Below, in pieces: positions 27,170 through 36,021 of a DNA stretch of 52,991 nucleotides (position 1 is the stretch's first letter; every line of letters starts with the position of its first letter). Position numbers and translations under genes: made by a program. A model generated the notes under the pieces. The model ran no database searches. It had not been told where the DNA came from and saw nothing but the letters and a program-made list of their open reading frames with translations. This DNA comes from Kitasatospora griseola (GTDB lineage: Bacteria > Actinomycetota > Actinomycetes > Streptomycetales > Streptomycetaceae): positions 122,190-175,180 of the forward strand of contig NZ_BMRI01000004.1 of assembly GCF_014648555.1 (NCBI RefSeq), in the 5' to 3' direction.

Positions 27170-28066
27170 TTACTTGACGCTGCCGGCGGTCATTCCGGCC
27201 TTCCAATGGCGCTGGAGCAGCACGAAGGCGATGACCAGCGGCAGGATGGCGAGCAGCGAGCCGGTGACCACCAGCGGGTAGTACTCGGGGAAGGCGTGGG
27301 TCTGGGCGTTCCAGGTGTACAGGCCGAGGCTGACCGGGAAGAGCCGGTTGTCGGAGAGCATCACCAGCGGCAGGAAGAAGTTGTTCCAGATGGCGGTGAA
27401 CTGGAACAGGAAGATGGTGACGAAGCCGGGCATGACCATCTTCAGGCCGATCGACCAGAAGATCCGCAGTTCGCTCGCGCCGTCCATCCGGGCGGCCTCC
27501 AGGGTCTCGCCGGGCAGGTAGCCGGCGCAGAACACCCGGGCCAGGTACACCCCGAACGGGTTGACCAGCGAGGGCAGCAGCACCGCCCAGTAGGTGTTCA
27601 CGATGTGCAGCTGGGAGGCCAGCAGGTACATCGGCAGGGCGAGCGCGGTGGTGGGCACCAGCACGCCGAGCAGCACCACGCCGAACAGCTTCTCCTTGCC
27701 GGGAAAGCCGTAGACGTGGAACGCGTAGCCGGCGCCGACGCAGATCAGCGCGCACAGCAGGGCCCCGATCCCGGCGTACAGCAGGGAGTTGAGGTACCAG
27801 CGGAAGTAGATGCCGTCGCCGGTGGTGGCCAGGTCGTGCAGGTTCTGGCCGAGGTGGAAGTTGCCCGCGCCGAGCGAGCGGCCGCCGATCAGGTCGGCGG
27901 TGTTCTTCGCGGAGGCGGTGAGCAGCCAGCCGAGCGGCAGCAGGGTGTACAGGGTGGCCAGCACCAGCGCCCCGTTGACGGCGGTCTTCGACAGCGTCCA
28001 GGGGCGGCGGCGCGGCGGCGCGGCGGTGTCCGCGGCGGGGCGGACGGGGGTGAGGGTGCTGCTCAT
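27170..28066 (-). CDS. Carbohydrate ABC transporter permease (second)
   Basis: The 298-residue MalG-type permease has an EAARMDGASELRIFWSIGL EAA loop. Membrane segments begin at AVNGALVLATLYTLLPLGWL, and the N-terminus is a Pro/Ala-rich tail. Its ATG at 28066 overlaps the stop of the preceding permease (ATGA), so translation is coupled. Together they form the channel for the lipoprotein at 29079-30434. Confidence 0.93.
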   Translation of the reverse strand: MSSTLTPVRPAADTAAPPRRRPWTLSKTAVNGALVLATLYTLLPLGWLLTASAKNTADLIGGRSLGAGNFHLGQNLHDLATTGDGIYFRWYLNSLLYAGIGALLCALICVGAGYAFHVYGFPGKEKLFGVVLLGVLVPTTALALPMYLLASQLHIVNTYWAVLLPSLVNPFGVYLARVFCAGYLPGETLEAARMDGASELRIFWSIGLKMVMPGFVTIFLFQFTAIWNNFFLPLVMLSDNRLFPVSLGLYTWNAQTHAFPEYYPLVVTGSLLAILPLVIAFVLLQRHWKAGMTAGSVK

Positions 28067-29079
28067 CGGGCGGTCTCCGTCCGGTGCTCGGTCGGCTTCG
28101 GGGTCCGCTTCCCGGCCCGCTTCTCGTCGCGGCCGCGGGTGAAGCGGGTGACCACGAAGGACAGCGCGGCGGCGACCAGGGCGAGGATCACCGAGGACGC
28201 GGCGGCCAGGCCGTAGTCGTTGCGTTCGAACGCGGCGGAGTAGGCGTACATGTTGGGGGTCCAGGTGGAGACCACGCCGGGGGCGACGTCGTGCAGGATC
28301 ACCGGTTCGGTGAACAGCTGGAGCGAGCCGATCACGGTGAACAGTCCGACCATCACCACGGAGGCGCGGATCAGCGGGATCTTCACGCTGAAAGCGGTGC
28401 GCAGCGGCCCGGCGCCGTCGACCACGGCGGCTTCCAGCACCTCGCGCGGGATGGCCTGCAGCGCGGCGTAGAAGATCACCATGTTGTAGCCGGTCCACTC
28501 CCAGACCGCGATGTTGACGATCGCGGGCAGCGGGTGGCCGAACACGTCGACCTGGGCGCCGGTCGAGTTGAGCGCGTCGATCACGGGGCTGATGCCGGGG
28601 GTGTACAGGTAGGTCCACACCAGGGCGGCGATGATGCCGGGCACGGCGTGCGGCAGGAACAGCGCGAGCTGGAAGAACCGCTTGGCGCGGGCCAGCGCGG
28701 AGTCCAGCAGCAGCGCGACGGCCAGCGACAGGCCGAGCATCAGCGGGATGTACAGCAGGCAGTACTGGGCGGTGTTCCAGAAACCGTCGCGGAAGGCGGC
28801 GTCACCGAGCGCCCGGGCGTAGTTGCCGAGGCCGGTGAACACCTGGGTGGTGGCGCCGCCGAAGCCGAGGCCGGAGCGGCGTTCGCTGAACAGGCTGAGG
28901 TAGACCGCGTAGCCGATCGGGATCAGCGTGCACGCGGTGAACAGCAGCAGGAACGGGGCGAGCAGCACAACCGGGGCGCCGAACGGGGCCCGGCGCCTGC
29001 GCGGGGCCGGCGTTCCGGCGGGACCGCCCCGGGCGGCGGCGGGGGTGCCGCCGCCCGGGACGGACGTGGCGCCGGACAT
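28063..29079 (-). CDS. Sugar ABC transporter permease (first)
   Basis: The 338-residue MalF-type permease has a long Arg/Pro-rich N-terminus, a first membrane segment at APVVLLAPFLLLFTACTLIP, and the EAA-type loop EAAVVDGAGPLRTAFSVKIP. The ATG at 29079 overlaps the stop of the binding-protein gene by one base (TGATG). The reading frame extends upstream through the lipoprotein gene as a shadow and is not used. Confidence 0.92.
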   Translation of the reverse strand: MSGATSVPGGGTPAAARGGPAGTPAPRRRRAPFGAPVVLLAPFLLLFTACTLIPIGYAVYLSLFSERRSGLGFGGATTQVFTGLGNYARALGDAAFRDGFWNTAQYCLLYIPLMLGLSLAVALLLDSALARAKRFFQLALFLPHAVPGIIAALVWTYLYTPGISPVIDALNSTGAQVDVFGHPLPAIVNIAVWEWTGYNMVIFYAALQAIPREVLEAAVVDGAGPLRTAFSVKIPLIRASVVMVGLFTVIGSLQLFTEPVILHDVAPGVVSTWTPNMYAYSAAFERNDYGLAAASSVILALVAAALSFVVTRFTRGRDEKRAGKRTPKPTEHRTETAR

Positions 29080-30434
29080 CAGCCGGCCACCTTCAGACCG
29101 CGGTTCTTCAGCTCGGCGAGGGTGGCCTGCTGGGCGGTGTCGACGGCGGACGGCACGGTGGCGCCCTGGCCGAGCTTGCCGAAGGCGTCCTTCATCGAGG
29201 TGTTGGTGGCGCCCATCGACGGGCCCCAGGACCAGTTCGGCTTGATGGACTTGGCGGCGTCCTGGTAGATCGCGTAGATGTCCTGGCCGCCGTAGAAGTC
29301 GGTCTTGAACGCGGCCTTGGCGACCGGGATCAGCTCCGGGTCGGCCGGGTAGGCGGAGGACGCGCCGGAGGCGATGCGGGCCTGGATGCCCTCGGGGGTG
29401 GTGGTCGCCCAGGTGGCGAACTCGACCGCGGCCTTGGCCTTCTTGCTGTCCTTGGAGACCGCGAAGGTGGTGCCGCCGAGCATGCCGGACGCCGGCTGGC
29501 CGTCCCAGCTCGGCATCGGGGCGACCGCCCACTTGCCGTTGGCGGCCGGGTCGGTGCCGAGGGTGGACTTCAGCACGCCGCCGCCCCACGCGGCGCCCAG
29601 GTACGCGGCGGTCTCGCCCTTCTGCAGCGAGGCGGTCCACTGCTGGCTGAACGAGGGCTGCACGCGGATCAGGTCGTCGGCGATCATGCCCTGCCAGTAG
29701 TCGGCGACCTTCTTGGTCTCGGCGCCGCCCATGTCGACCTTCCAGCTGTCGCCGCTGGTGCCGAACCACTTGGCGCCGGCCTGCCAGGCCATCGCCTCGA
29801 AGGTGCTCGGGTCGTCCGGGAAGAAGGTGGCGATCCGGGTGTTGGCGTCGGCGGCCTTCAGCTTCGCCGCGGCGTCCTTGAACTCGTCCCAGGTCTTCGG
29901 GACGGCCACCCCGGCCTTCTCGAACAGGTCCTTGCGGTAGTACAGGGCCTGCGGGGAGGCGTCCAGCGGCAGCGCCCAGGTGGAGCCGCCCAGCGTGGTC
30001 AGCTCCATCGACTGGGGCAGGTACTTGCCCTTCAGGTCGGCGGAGACCAGCTTGCTGATGTCCTGCACCGCGCCCTGGCTGACGAAGTCCGGCAGCTGCG
30101 GGTACTCGACGTTGAACACGTCGGGGGCGTTGCCGGCCTTCACCGCGTTGGAGATCTTGGCGTAGCCGCCGGCGTTGCCGGACGGGATCTCCTCGAAGGT
30201 GATCTGGATGTTCGGGTGGGAGGCGTTGAACGCCTGCACCACGTCCTTGGTGCCCTTGGCCCAGCCCCAGAAGGTGAGCGCGACCGGCTTGCCGTCGCTG
30301 CCCGCGTCGGAGCCCGACGCCGACTTGTCGCCGTCGCTGCCGCACGCGGCGAGCAGGGTCACGCCCAGAACGGTGGCGGTGGCGGCGGCGGCGAGACGAA
30401 GGGCTCTGCGGCGGTGGAGAGCGGGAGAGGACAT
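29079..30434 (-). CDS. Extracellular sugar-binding lipoprotein of an ABC importer
   Basis: The 451-residue product has a twin-arginine-like, Ala-rich signal (RRRALRLAAAATATVLG) ending in a lipobox LAACGSDGD. The mature part is a group 1 solute-binding protein (LTFWGWAKGTKDVVQAFNASHPNIQ, EIPSGNAGGYAKISNAVKAGNAPDVFNVEYPQLP, PQALYYRKDLFEKAGV). It heads the leftward operon with two permeases and a hydroxyacid dehydrogenase. The promoter at 30518-30567 carries a palindrome shared with the divergent DUF2264 promoter. The ATPase is again absent from the operon. Confidence 0.93.
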   Translation of the reverse strand: MSSPALHRRRALRLAAAATATVLGVTLLAACGSDGDKSASGSDAGSDGKPVALTFWGWAKGTKDVVQAFNASHPNIQITFEEIPSGNAGGYAKISNAVKAGNAPDVFNVEYPQLPDFVSQGAVQDISKLVSADLKGKYLPQSMELTTLGGSTWALPLDASPQALYYRKDLFEKAGVAVPKTWDEFKDAAAKLKAADANTRIATFFPDDPSTFEAMAWQAGAKWFGTSGDSWKVDMGGAETKKVADYWQGMIADDLIRVQPSFSQQWTASLQKGETAAYLGAAWGGGVLKSTLGTDPAANGKWAVAPMPSWDGQPASGMLGGTTFAVSKDSKKAKAAVEFATWATTTPEGIQARIASGASSAYPADPELIPVAKAAFKTDFYGGQDIYAIYQDAAKSIKPNWSWGPSMGATNTSMKDAFGKLGQGATVPSAVDTAQQATLAELKNRGLKVAG

Positions 30435-30517
30435 GGCACGGCTCCTGTGGGGGTCCTGGAAACGCCGGGTAGGTGCCCGATCACCCGATTTGAGCAGGTC
30501 GGGACGGGTTGATCGCT

Positions 30518-30567
30518 ATCTTGGGACGGCCTCCGATCAGACGTCAAGGGATCGGGATCAAATGATC
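30518..30567 (-). promoter_or_regulatory. Promoter and operator of the leftward sugar-uptake operon
   Basis: Read on the minus strand, TTGACG (30542-30547) and CAAGAT (30518-30523) are 18 bp apart. The palindrome GATCATTTGATC (30556-30567) lies exactly 8 bp upstream of the -35 box, the same distance as in the divergent promoter at 30654. A further TTGATCAA palindrome is at 30572-30579. The 322-bp region 30435-30756 holds only these sites and no gene. Confidence 0.6.
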
Positions 30568-30653
30568 TGCGTTGATCAATCGCGTTCGGCCTGTTGAGCG
30601 CCGTTCACCTTGAGTTTTCGGCGTTTTCCGGGAGGTCACAATCGGATCAAGGA

Positions 30654-30702
30654 GATCATTCGATCAGCGATCCTTGACGGCGCGATCGCCTCTTCCTAGG
30701 GT
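30654..30702 (+). promoter_or_regulatory. Promoter and operator of the DUF2264/isomerase pair
   Basis: GATCATTCGATC (30654-30665) is followed after 8 bp by TTGACG (30674-30679), then 17 bp, then TAGGGT (30697-30702). This is a good vegetative-type promoter, with the same element spacing as the divergent one. It lies about 55 bp upstream of the DUF2264 ATG. Confidence 0.65.
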
Positions 30703-30756
30703 CGGCCGGACAGCCCCCGCGCCCACCCCGCGCCCACAGGAACCGAGGCCGCCGCC

Positions 30757-32667
30757 ATGCCGCACCCGCTCCCCCTTCCGCCGGAAGACCGCGCGCTCAG
30801 CCCGCACACCGGCTGGACCCGGGCCCACTGGGAAGCTGCCGCCGACCACCTGCTGGCCGCCCTCCGCCCCTACGCCGGGCCCGCCAACGCCCTGATCAAC
30901 CTCCCCGGCACCCGTCCCAGCTGGTCCGGCCCCCGCTCGGACGGCCTGGAGGGCTACGCCCGCACCTTCCTGCTCGCCGCGATCCGGGTGGCCGGCGCCG
31001 ACGGCGACGACCCGACCGGCCTGCTGGAGCGCTACGCCGAGGGCCTCGCCGCCGGCACCCGCACCCCCACCGCCGAACGCGACCTCTCCGACGGCGACCT
31101 CACCTCCTGGGGCGTCATCACCGACCGCGGCCAGCCCATGGTGGAGGCCGCCTCCGTCGCCATCGGCCTGCGCCTGACCCGCCGCTGGCTCTGGGACCGC
31201 CTCGACCCCGCCGTCCAGGAACGCGCCGGCGCCTGGCTCGCCCAGGCCCTCCACCGCCGGCCGGTGGACAACAACTGGTGGCTCTTCCCGTTCACCGTCG
31301 GCGGCTTCCTCGCCGAGGTCGGCATCGACACCGACGCCGCGAACGCCGCCGTCGACCGCGGCCTGGACCGCATCGACCGCTGGTACCTCGGCGACGGCTG
31401 GTACACCGACGGCCGCCCCCGCGCCATCGACCACTACAACGGCTGGGCGCTGCACCTCTACCCCGCCCTGCACGCCCACCTCGCCGCCGACCCGGCCCTC
31501 ACCGCCCGCTACGGGAGCCGGCTGCACGCCTACCTCGCCGACTACTCCCGGCTGTTCGACCACAACGGCGCGCCCGTCCACCAGGGACGCTCGCTCAGCT
31601 ACCGGTTCGCCGCCGCCGCCCCGCTGTGGGCCGGCGCCCTGCTCGGCACCACCCCGCTCGACCCCGGCGCCACCCGCCGACTCGCCTCCGGCGCGCTGCG
31701 CTACTTCCTCGACCGCGGCGCCCTCGACGAACACGGACTGCTCACCCTCGGCTGGCACGGCCCCTACCCGCCGATCGTCCAGCCCTACTCCGGCCCCGCC
31801 TCCCCCTACTGGGCCTCCGGCGGCTTCCTCGGCCTCCTCCTGCCGCCCGACCACCCCGTGTGGACCGCCCCCGAGACCCCCTCCCCCGCCGAGACCGCCG
31901 ACGCCGTCACCCCGCTGCCCGCCCCCGGCTGGCTGATCCAGTCCACCGCCGCCGACGGCCTGGTCCGCCTGCACAACCACGGCAGCGACGACCAGCCCGC
32001 GGACGCCCCCGTCCCCGACAACCCGCTCTACTCCCGCCTCGCCCACTCCACCCGCACCGGCCCCAGCACCGCCGCCGGCGACAACCACTTCGCCCTGCTC
32101 CTCGACGGCGAACCCACCGAGCGCGGGCCCATCACCCCGCTCGGCGCGGGCCTCCTCGACGCCTGCGGCTGGGCCGCGTCCTCGCACCGGCCCCGCCACC
32201 GGGGAGCCGAACTGCCCGGCGTCACCGTCACCTCACTCACCCTCGCCCATGGCCCCGACGAAGTCCGGGTCCACGTCGTACGCGGCGCGGCCCCCGGCGC
32301 GACCGTACGCGAGGGCGGCTGGGCGGTCACCGGTGCCGCACCCGCCGTCTCCACCAACGGAGTTCACGCCGCCATCACGGGCGACGACCACCTCCGCACC
32401 GAACTCCGCGCCCTCCACGGCTGGACCACGGCCACCACCACGCCCGCCCCCGACGGCACCGCGTTCGGCGCCACCGCCACGGTTCCGCACCTGCACGGCG
32501 CGGTCGGCTCCACCACCGCGGTCTTCGCGAGCGCCGCCCGCCTCACGGCTGCCGCCGGCCCGCTCGCCCCGCTCACCGCCCTGAACCTCGCCGTCGCCGA
32601 CGAGTCCCTCACCGTCACCTGGCCGGACGGGACCACCACCACCTGCGCGCTCCCCCCGACCGCCTGA
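30757..32667 (+). CDS. DUF2264 protein, probable glycan-degrading (alpha/alpha)6-type enzyme
   Basis: The 636-residue cytoplasmic product (no signal peptide) has the DUF2264 pattern: WTRAHWEAAADHLLAALRPY, SDGLEGYARTFLLAA, DNNWWLFPFTVGGFLAEVG, and GDGWYTDGRPRAIDHYNGWALHLYPAL with clustered aromatic, Asp and His residues. Its C-terminal half looks beta-rich. From memory, DUF2264 relatives have been placed in glycoside hydrolase family GH154 with beta-glucuronidase activity; I cannot verify that here. The gene shares a divergent operator with the importer and precedes an isomerase by 93 bp. It would cleave imported oligosaccharides inside the cell. Confidence 0.82.
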   Translation: MPHPLPLPPEDRALSPHTGWTRAHWEAAADHLLAALRPYAGPANALINLPGTRPSWSGPRSDGLEGYARTFLLAAIRVAGADGDDPTGLLERYAEGLAAGTRTPTAERDLSDGDLTSWGVITDRGQPMVEAASVAIGLRLTRRWLWDRLDPAVQERAGAWLAQALHRRPVDNNWWLFPFTVGGFLAEVGIDTDAANAAVDRGLDRIDRWYLGDGWYTDGRPRAIDHYNGWALHLYPALHAHLAADPALTARYGSRLHAYLADYSRLFDHNGAPVHQGRSLSYRFAAAAPLWAGALLGTTPLDPGATRRLASGALRYFLDRGALDEHGLLTLGWHGPYPPIVQPYSGPASPYWASGGFLGLLLPPDHPVWTAPETPSPAETADAVTPLPAPGWLIQSTAADGLVRLHNHGSDDQPADAPVPDNPLYSRLAHSTRTGPSTAAGDNHFALLLDGEPTERGPITPLGAGLLDACGWAASSHRPRHRGAELPGVTVTSLTLAHGPDEVRVHVVRGAAPGATVREGGWAVTGAAPAVSTNGVHAAITGDDHLRTELRALHGWTTATTTPAPDGTAFGATATVPHLHGAVGSTTAVFASAARLTAAAGPLAPLTALNLAVADESLTVTWPDGTTTTCALPPTA

Positions 32668-32760
32668 CTCCTCGTCACCGCCCGCCCACCCTCCTGTTCC
32701 TCCGTAGCCGGGCCACGGGTCGGCGGGTGGGCTGGTGGGCAACTACAGCAAGGACCTGAC

Positions 32761-33540
32761 GTGCCGCTCGCCTTCTCCACCCTCGGCCTCCCCGGTCACC
32801 CCCTGGACGCCGTCCTCGCCCTCGCCGCCGAGCACGGCTACCAAGGGCTCGAACTCCGCGCCGCCCCGAGCGAGCCCGTCCACACCGGCCTGACCTCCGC
32901 CGAACGCCGCGCCGCCGCCCGCCGGTTCACCGCCGCCGCCATCACCCCCCTCACCGTCGCCTCGTACATCGGCATCGCCGAGCCCGGCCCGGACGCCCCC
33001 GTCCTCGCCGACCTGCGCGCCCACCTCCACCTCGCCGCCAACCTGGGCGCCCCGTACGTCCGGGTCTTCCCCCGCGGCGGCTCCGACGCCCTTGAGGGCA
33101 CCCGCACCGCCGGCCGCCGACTCCTCCAACTCGCCGACAGCGCCGCCGATCTGGGCGTCACCATCCTGGTCGAGACCCACGACTCCCACCGCTCCGGAGC
33201 CGCCCTCGCCGCCCTCCTCGCCACCACCCCGCACCCGTCCGTCGGCGCCCTCTGGGACGTCCTGCACACCTGGCTCTCCGGCGAGACCCCGGCCGAGACC
33301 TACCACCACCTCGCCCCCCGCCTCGCCTACATCCAGGTCAAGGACGTCGCCTCCCCCACCGACCTCACCCCCCTCCCCCTCGGCGCCGGCGCCCTCCCCC
33401 TCCCCACCTGCCTCGCCCAACTCCCCACCCCCACCTGGATCTCCTGGGAGTACGAGGCCCCCTGGCACCCCACCGCAGCCCCCTTCGCCCACCAACTGGC
33501 CGCCGGCCACGCCTACCTGACGGACCTTCTGAGTCGCTGA
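32761..33540 (+). CDS. Sugar-phosphate isomerase/epimerase-like TIM barrel
   Basis: The 259-residue xylose-isomerase-like TIM barrel protein starts at GTG 32761 with AAGGAC upstream. Recognisable elements are FSTLGLPGHPLDAVLALAAEHGYQGLELR, a LGAPYVRVFPRGG strand, ILVETHDSH (metal-ligand Glu), VGALWDVLHTW (Asp/His ligands) and YIQVKDV, then WISWEYEAPW. The acidic and His residues fit a metal-dependent isomerase or epimerase of sugars or sugar acids. It follows DUF2264 in the same operon, so it would process the released monosaccharide. Confidence 0.87.
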   Translation: MPLAFSTLGLPGHPLDAVLALAAEHGYQGLELRAAPSEPVHTGLTSAERRAAARRFTAAAITPLTVASYIGIAEPGPDAPVLADLRAHLHLAANLGAPYVRVFPRGGSDALEGTRTAGRRLLQLADSAADLGVTILVETHDSHRSGAALAALLATTPHPSVGALWDVLHTWLSGETPAETYHHLAPRLAYIQVKDVASPTDLTPLPLGAGALPLPTCLAQLPTPTWISWEYEAPWHPTAAPFAHQLAAGHAYLTDLLSR

Positions 33541-33652
33541 CGTCACTCGGCGTTCGATTCGCGCTGCTCACGGGCGGACCCCCTGCTCGACCTTGCCCGC
33601 CTGTCGGATCCGCCAACTAGCCTGCTGCGCAACGCGACAGGCGGAGGGCGCC

Positions 33653-34303
33653 ATGGGGTTCAGGACCAGTCTGCTGATGTACACCGACGGAGAGGTGCCC
33701 GCTCTCCTGCGGCAGGCCGACGTGTCCGACCCAGGTCGGACCGTCGCCATGATGAAGCGCCTCACTCCCGGGCGAACGATCGAACCGACGGCCCCCGTCC
33801 GTCTCTGGGACGGGTTGTATCCGCTCTTCGGGCATGCGTTCGCGGCGAGTTTCCCCGGCGTCGACATCGTGTGCGATCTGCGACTGGTCTCCGAACGGCC
33901 GTCCGAACTCCCCGCGCCGCTGGTGGCCGCGAGTGCCGGCCGACGGCTCATCCTGCATGGCATGCACAGCGTCGTCGACTGGTCCGCCTTCGCCGTCTGG
34001 GAGGACGGGCGCCTCGTTCGCTCGCTGAGTCTGTGCCCCGACGACGGGTTCATCGAGGACATCGGCGAACGGCTCCCCTTCGAAACGCCGTACTGGGCGG
34101 CCGACTGCAACGCCGACACCATTCCCTGGCCCGACCGGGCCGAGGACCCGGACGCGCTGCCGTTCCACGCCCTGGCCCTGGGGGTGTCCGCACTGCACGC
34201 GCTGTGCGGAATCGACCTCGACGGTCCGCCGGGGCCCGACGCGGTCGACGGTGCGGTCGTCCAGTTGCACGGGTTCGTAACTCGGGGGCCGGTCGCGGGC
34301 TGA
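33653..34303 (+). CDS. DUF6928 family protein
   Basis: The 216-residue product matches a streptomycete family of unknown function: KTSLLMYTDGEVPALLR-type N-terminus (here FRTSLLMYTDGEVP), LYPLFGHAFAASFPGVDIVCDLRL, RLILHGMHSVVDWSAFAVWEDGRLVRSLSL and DIGERLPFETPYW. The chosen ATG follows GGAGGGCG; the open frame starts 20 codons earlier. No catalytic motif is apparent. It ends 7 bp from the convergent hexapeptide-repeat gene. Confidence 0.82.
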   Translation: MGFRTSLLMYTDGEVPALLRQADVSDPGRTVAMMKRLTPGRTIEPTAPVRLWDGLYPLFGHAFAASFPGVDIVCDLRLVSERPSELPAPLVAASAGRRLILHGMHSVVDWSAFAVWEDGRLVRSLSLCPDDGFIEDIGERLPFETPYWAADCNADTIPWPDRAEDPDALPFHALALGVSALHALCGIDLDGPPGPDAVDGAVVQLHGFVTRGPVAG

Positions 34304-34310
34304 GGGGGTG

Positions 34311-34958
34311 TCAGTCGGCGGGGCGGTCGTCCAGGTGGGCGGCGTACTCGGTGGCGCGTACTTCGGCGATGCGTTCGTGGCGGGCCAGGCGGTCGGTCCA
34401 GGAGGCGTCGATACCGAAGGCGGTGTTCGCGAATCCGAGGCGGCCGATGGCCTCCGGCACGGACGGGTCGCCGGGGGCCAGGAGTTGGACCGGGTCGCCG
34501 ATGGCGAGCATCTGCGGGGGGACGAAGTACTCGTCGGGGAGCACGGTGCGGGCGTGGACGAGCGCGGCGACGGCGACCACCGAACCGGCGCCGACCCGGG
34601 CCTCCTGCAGCACACTGGCGGAGGTGGCCAGGTAGCAGCAGCGCTGCACGGTGCAGCCCAGCAGGGTGGCGTGCGGGCCGACGAACACGTGGTCGGCGAG
34701 CCGGACGGGCTGGTCGGCGGCGACGGAGGAGGCCCGCAGGACGGCGTTCTCGGACACCACCGTCGCCTCCCCGATCTCGATGTACGAGCCCTCCGCGTCG
34801 AGCACCGCGCCGAACATCACCCGGGCACGGGGGCCGATTCGCACGTCGCCGACGAGTGCGGCGGTCGGCGCGACGTACGCGGTGGGGTGCACCTGCGGAG
34901 CTGCGCCGCGGTGCCTGATCCGGATTCCCTGCGAGTGCGTGGTCACGGGCCGGATCAT
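34311..34958 (-). CDS. Gamma-carbonic-anhydrase-like hexapeptide-repeat protein
   Basis: The 215-residue product has a left-handed beta-helix built of hexapeptide repeats (ALVGDVRIGPRARVMFGAVLDAEGSYIEIGEATVV, then VFVGPHATLLGCTVQ, YLATSASVLQEARVGAGSVVAV). The single histidine in VGPHATLLGC corresponds to only part of the usual gamma-CA zinc site, so carbonic anhydrase activity is uncertain. A C-terminal helix (ASWTDRLARHERIAEVRATEYAAHL) follows. The ATG at 34958 is chosen; a GTG at 34946 is in frame. The protein may instead be an inactive scaffold or acyltransferase relative. Confidence 0.82.
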   Translation of the reverse strand: MIRPVTTHSQGIRIRHRGAAPQVHPTAYVAPTAALVGDVRIGPRARVMFGAVLDAEGSYIEIGEATVVSENAVLRASSVAADQPVRLADHVFVGPHATLLGCTVQRCCYLATSASVLQEARVGAGSVVAVAALVHARTVLPDEYFVPPQMLAIGDPVQLLAPGDPSVPEAIGRLGFANTAFGIDASWTDRLARHERIAEVRATEYAAHLDDRPAD

Positions 34959-35005
34959 CGAGGAGTGCGGCGCGCCCTCGCTGGCGGATATCGGACATGG
35001 CGTTC

Positions 35006-35917
35006 TCAGCTCCGGCCGCCCAGCAGTTGGGCGCGCAGGGCGGCGGTGCCGGTCTCGTCGAGCCAGGCCGAGAAGGTGCGCAGGCCGGGGTGGAGGACGC
35101 GCAGGGCGTCGATGTCGGTGTGCCAGCGGTGGCCGGCGGCCCACTGGCGGCGGACTTCGGCGAAGCTCGGGTGGAGCGCGGCGGCCTCGTCGTGGGTGAG
35201 CTGTCGGTAGCGGACCGCGATTCCGGTGGCGGCGCTGATCGCGGCGGCGGCCTCGACCGGGGTGAGGGCGTCGCCGGCCAGTTCCAGGGTGCGTCCGGCG
35301 AAGCGGTCGGGCTGTTCGAAGGCGAGGGCCGCGAACTCCGCGATGTCCTCCAGCGCGATGATCTCGACGGGGTCGTTCGGGCTGAACAGGTGCCGGTGGA
35401 CGCCGTCGACGATGCCGTCGAGGCCGAGGCCGTTCGACCCGAGGTAGTTGGTCATGAAACGCACCGGGCGCAGCACGGTGACGAGCGGGATCCGCCGGTG
35501 CAGGTACTCCTCGATGCGCCGCTTCCCGGGCGCCGCGAACGGCGCGCCGGTGGTCGGGGCGACGCCGGTGAACACCGCCTGGCGGATTCCGACGGCGGCT
35601 GCCGCGTCGGTCAGGTCGCGGCCGCGGCTGAACTCCAGTTCGTCGTCGAGGCCTTGCGGGCCGTAGGCCACGGGCGGCACGGCGAACAGGGCGGTGGCGC
35701 CGACCAGTGCAGGTTCGAGGCTCGCCGGGTGGTCGAAGTCGGCGCGGACCAGTTCGGCTCCGGCGTCCGCGAGGGCCACGGCGGCGGGCGCGGCGGTGTC
35801 CCGCACCAGTGCGCGGACCGGGTGGCCGGCGGCCAGCAGGCGGCGTGCGGTCGCGCCGCCCTGCTTGCCGGTGGCGCCGGTCACGGCGATGACGCCCCGG
35901 GTGGGTTCGGTGGTCAT
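35006..35917 (-). CDS. NmrA-family NAD(P)-binding oxidoreductase
   Basis: The 303-residue atypical SDR has VTGATGKQGGATARRLLAAGHPVRALVRD at the N-terminus (GxxGxxG), DAGAELVRADFDHPASLEPAL and PVRFMTNYLG. GAGGAGGAC-like AAGGAGGACGAC precedes the ATG at 35917. It lies divergent to a TetR gene with a shared 104-bp promoter region that holds a perfect palindrome, which is the usual arrangement for a TetR-controlled oxidoreductase. Substrate unknown; several NmrA-like proteins are redox sensors rather than enzymes. Confidence 0.92.
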   Translation of the reverse strand: MTTEPTRGVIAVTGATGKQGGATARRLLAAGHPVRALVRDTAAPAAVALADAGAELVRADFDHPASLEPALVGATALFAVPPVAYGPQGLDDELEFSRGRDLTDAAAAVGIRQAVFTGVAPTTGAPFAAPGKRRIEEYLHRRIPLVTVLRPVRFMTNYLGSNGLGLDGIVDGVHRHLFSPNDPVEIIALEDIAEFAALAFEQPDRFAGRTLELAGDALTPVEAAAAISAATGIAVRYRQLTHDEAAALHPSFAEVRRQWAAGHRWHTDIDALRVLHPGLRTFSAWLDETGTAALRAQLLGGRS

Positions 35918-35940
35918 GTCGTCCTCCTTCTTCCCCGGGC

Positions 35941-35955
35941 CCGGTCGGGGACCGG
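35941..35955. promoter_or_regulatory. 15-bp perfect palindrome between NmrA and TetR genes
   Basis: CCGGTC-GGG-GACCGG is a perfect inverted repeat placed 24 bp from the NmrA start and 67 bp from the TetR start. It is the best candidate operator for the TetR protein. A -10-like GATACT lies to its right at about 35976. Confidence 0.5.
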
Positions 35956-36021
35956 TCGTCGACTCGGGGATCTGGGATACTCCAACCCGGTCGGCTCCCG
36001 GGGGACAAGGGGTTTCGTGAC

